Assembly: GCA_026785785.1 (NCBI GenBank)
Contig: JAJAZI010000087.1
Span: 1 to 24,544 of the forward strand
Direction of reading: 5' to 3'
Length of the DNA: 24,544 nt
Source: Microbacteriaceae bacterium
GTDB lineage: Bacteria; Actinomycetota; Actinomycetes; Actinomycetales; Microbacteriaceae
Shown here piece after piece: positions 23,459 to 24,544 of the stretch. Positions within the stretch are counted from its first letter, which is position 1. The number at the start of each line of letters is the position of its first letter. Both the position numbers and the translations under genes were made by a program. A model generated the notes under the pieces. The model was not told the DNA's origin, did no database searches, and was given only the letters and a program-made list of their open reading frames with translations.

Positions 23459-24447
23459 AGCGCGCTCAGGGCGGCGCGCTCCTTGAGAGGCTCCCACCAC
23501 TGCCGGTTGTCGCGGTACCACTGGACGACGTCGTTCAGGCCCTGCTCGAATGGGACGAGCGGCTCGTAGCCGAGTTCGGACCGGATCTTGCTGATGTCGA
23601 CCGAGTAGCGCAGGTCGTGGCCGAGACGGTCCTGCACGCGGTCGACGTACGACCAGTCGGTGCCGGTCGCGTCGAGAAGCAGCTGGGTGAGCTCCTTGTT
23701 GGTGAGCTCCGTTCCGCCGCCGATGTTGTAGATTTCGCCGGCTCGGCCGCGCGTCAGCACCATCGCGATACCGCGAGTGTGGTCGTCGACGTGGAGCCAG
23801 TCCCGGATGTTGTTGCCCTCGCCGTAGAGCGGAACGTGTTTGTCGTCGATCAGGTTGGTGACAAACAGCGGGATGACCTTCTCGGGAAAGTGGTACGGGC
23901 CGTAGTTGTTCGAGCAGCGCGTGATCGAGACGTTGAGCCCGTGCGTGCGGTAATAGCTCCGCGCGAGCAGGTCGCTTCCGGCCTTGGACGCCGAGTAGGG
24001 GGAGTTGGGCTCGAGCGGGCGCTGTTCGTCCCACGATCCTGCGGCGATCGAGCCGTAGACCTCGTCGGTCGAGACGTGCACGAAGCGCTTCACATCGTTG
24101 CGCAGCGCCGCGTCGAGCAGCTGCTGGGTGCCGAGCACGTTCGTCTCGACGAAGATCGACGCGTCGCGCACCGAGCGGTCGACGTGGGACTCTGCCGCGA
24201 AGTGCACGATCGCGTCGATGTTGGGGAAGAGGGTGTCGAGCAGGGCGGCATCGCGGATGTCACCGTGCACGAAGGTGTACCGCGGCGAGTCGGCGACCGA
24301 GACGAGGTTCTCCAGGTTGCCGGAGTACGTGAGGGAGTCGAGCACCACGACCTCGGCGCCGTCGAGTCCGTCATAGGCGTCCTGGAGGGTGCGCCTGACG
24401 AAGTTCGAGCCGATAAAACCGGCCCCGCCGGTGACGAGAATTTTCAT
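23455..24447 (-). CDS. rfbB: dTDP-glucose 4,6-dehydratase
   Basis: A 330-residue NAD-dependent enzyme that converts dTDP-glucose to dTDP-4-dehydro-6-deoxyglucose, the second step to dTDP-L-rhamnose. Motifs: TGGAGFIGSNFVR (6-18), HFAAESHVDRS (82-92), VSTDEVYG (125-132, with Thr127, Asp128 and Glu129 of the dehydratase active site), YSASK (Tyr151, Lys155) and RCSNNYGPYHFPEK. The ATG at 24447 has AAAGGA 8 nt upstream. It is the first complete gene of a coupled rmlB-rmlD-glycosyltransferase unit and lies 44 bp after the preceding partial gene, probably in the same operon. Confidence 0.96.
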   Translation of the reverse strand: MKILVTGGAGFIGSNFVRRTLQDAYDGLDGAEVVVLDSLTYSGNLENLVSVADSPRYTFVHGDIRDAALLDTLFPNIDAIVHFAAESHVDRSVRDASIFVETNVLGTQQLLDAALRNDVKRFVHVSTDEVYGSIAAGSWDEQRPLEPNSPYSASKAGSDLLARSYYRTHGLNVSITRCSNNYGPYHFPEKVIPLFVTNLIDDKHVPLYGEGNNIRDWLHVDDHTRGIAMVLTRGRAGEIYNIGGGTELTNKELTQLLLDATGTDWSYVDRVQDRLGHDLRYSVDISKIRSELGYEPLVPFEQGLNDVVQWYRDNRQWWEPLKERAALSAL

Positions 24448-24491
24448 GGGGATTCCTTTCGGCGAAATTGCGACGCCGCCGTCGATTCTAC

Positions 24492-24544
24492 TCAGTGGGG
24501 GAGTTTGCGGCGCTCGACGATCGAGCGCACGCGGAGCCCGATAG
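24492..24544 (-). CDS. Unidentified protein, last 16 residues only (runs off right edge)
   Basis: One minus-strand frame ends at TGA 24492 and reads IGLRVRSIVERRKLPH. It looks like a plausible basic C-terminus, and the 44-bp distance to rmlB fits an operon. The stretch is too short to identify; the other frames are also open or end nearby, so even its coding status is uncertain. Confidence 0.35.
   Translation of the reverse strand, partial: IGLRVRSIVERRKLPH

Overview
The window is GC-rich, gene-dense chromosomal DNA from a Gram-positive actinobacterium, most likely in the Microbacteriaceae/Micrococcales. Grounds for this are an acyl-CoA carboxylase with separate alpha, beta and epsilon subunits, frequent GTG starts, start codons placed just after TANNNT hexamers, and a gene order that recalls, from memory, the Mycobacterium tuberculosis stretch Rv3266c-Rv3308 (rmlD, LCP protein, purE, purK, GtrA-like, PH-like membrane protein, birA, accD5, accE5, maf, accA3, lpdA, deoD, pmmB). 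No rRNA, tRNA, insertion sequence or CRISPR array was found.

Layout. Bases 1-199 (minus): 5' end of an unidentified gene cut by the window edge, preceded by three evenly spaced TGTCAG hexamers. 374-2871 (minus): phospho-sugar mutase and purine nucleoside phosphorylase, coupled. 2952-4388 (plus): LpdA-type flavoprotein without the redox disulfide. 4389-5899: an accessory-looking islet in which one AbiEi-like/DUF559-like gene (4752-5651) is bracketed by eleven copies of a 19-bp repeat, arranged in four runs at about 33-bp spacing and alternating orientation. 5900-8386 (minus): acyl-CoA carboxylase alpha subunit and Maf pyrophosphatase. 8407-9678 (plus): TRAM-domain RNA methyltransferase. 9792-12848 (plus): response regulator, sensor histidine kinase and a second membrane protein that looks like a degenerate kinase. 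12849-13275: non-coding, dense in perfect and near-perfect hairpins. 13276-15107 (minus): carboxylase epsilon and beta subunits. 15201-17904 (plus): biotin ligase, PH-domain membrane protein, UDP-glucose dehydrogenase. 17803-18330 (minus): GtrA-like protein overlapping the ugd 3' end. 18419-21431 (plus): purK, purE and an LCP-family wall-polymer ligase. 21465-24544 (minus): unidentified gene tail, rmlB, rmlD and a GT4-like glycosyltransferase.

How the genes fit together. BirA biotinylates the BCCP lysine of the alpha subunit, and alpha, beta and epsilon form the carboxylase that feeds fatty-acid or methylmalonyl-CoA synthesis. PurK and PurE are consecutive steps of purine synthesis, and PunA salvages purines. 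The sugar mutase, Ugd, RmlB/RmlD, the glycosyltransferase, GtrA-like protein and LCP protein together point to assembly and attachment of a rhamnose- and perhaps uronate-containing wall polymer.

The least explained parts are the repeat-bracketed gene, the three-gene signalling cassette, and the hairpin-rich block after it. Six 4-bp GTGA start/stop overlaps and six genes with a TANNNT hexamer 6-8 nt before the start suggest wide use of translational coupling and leaderless transcripts.
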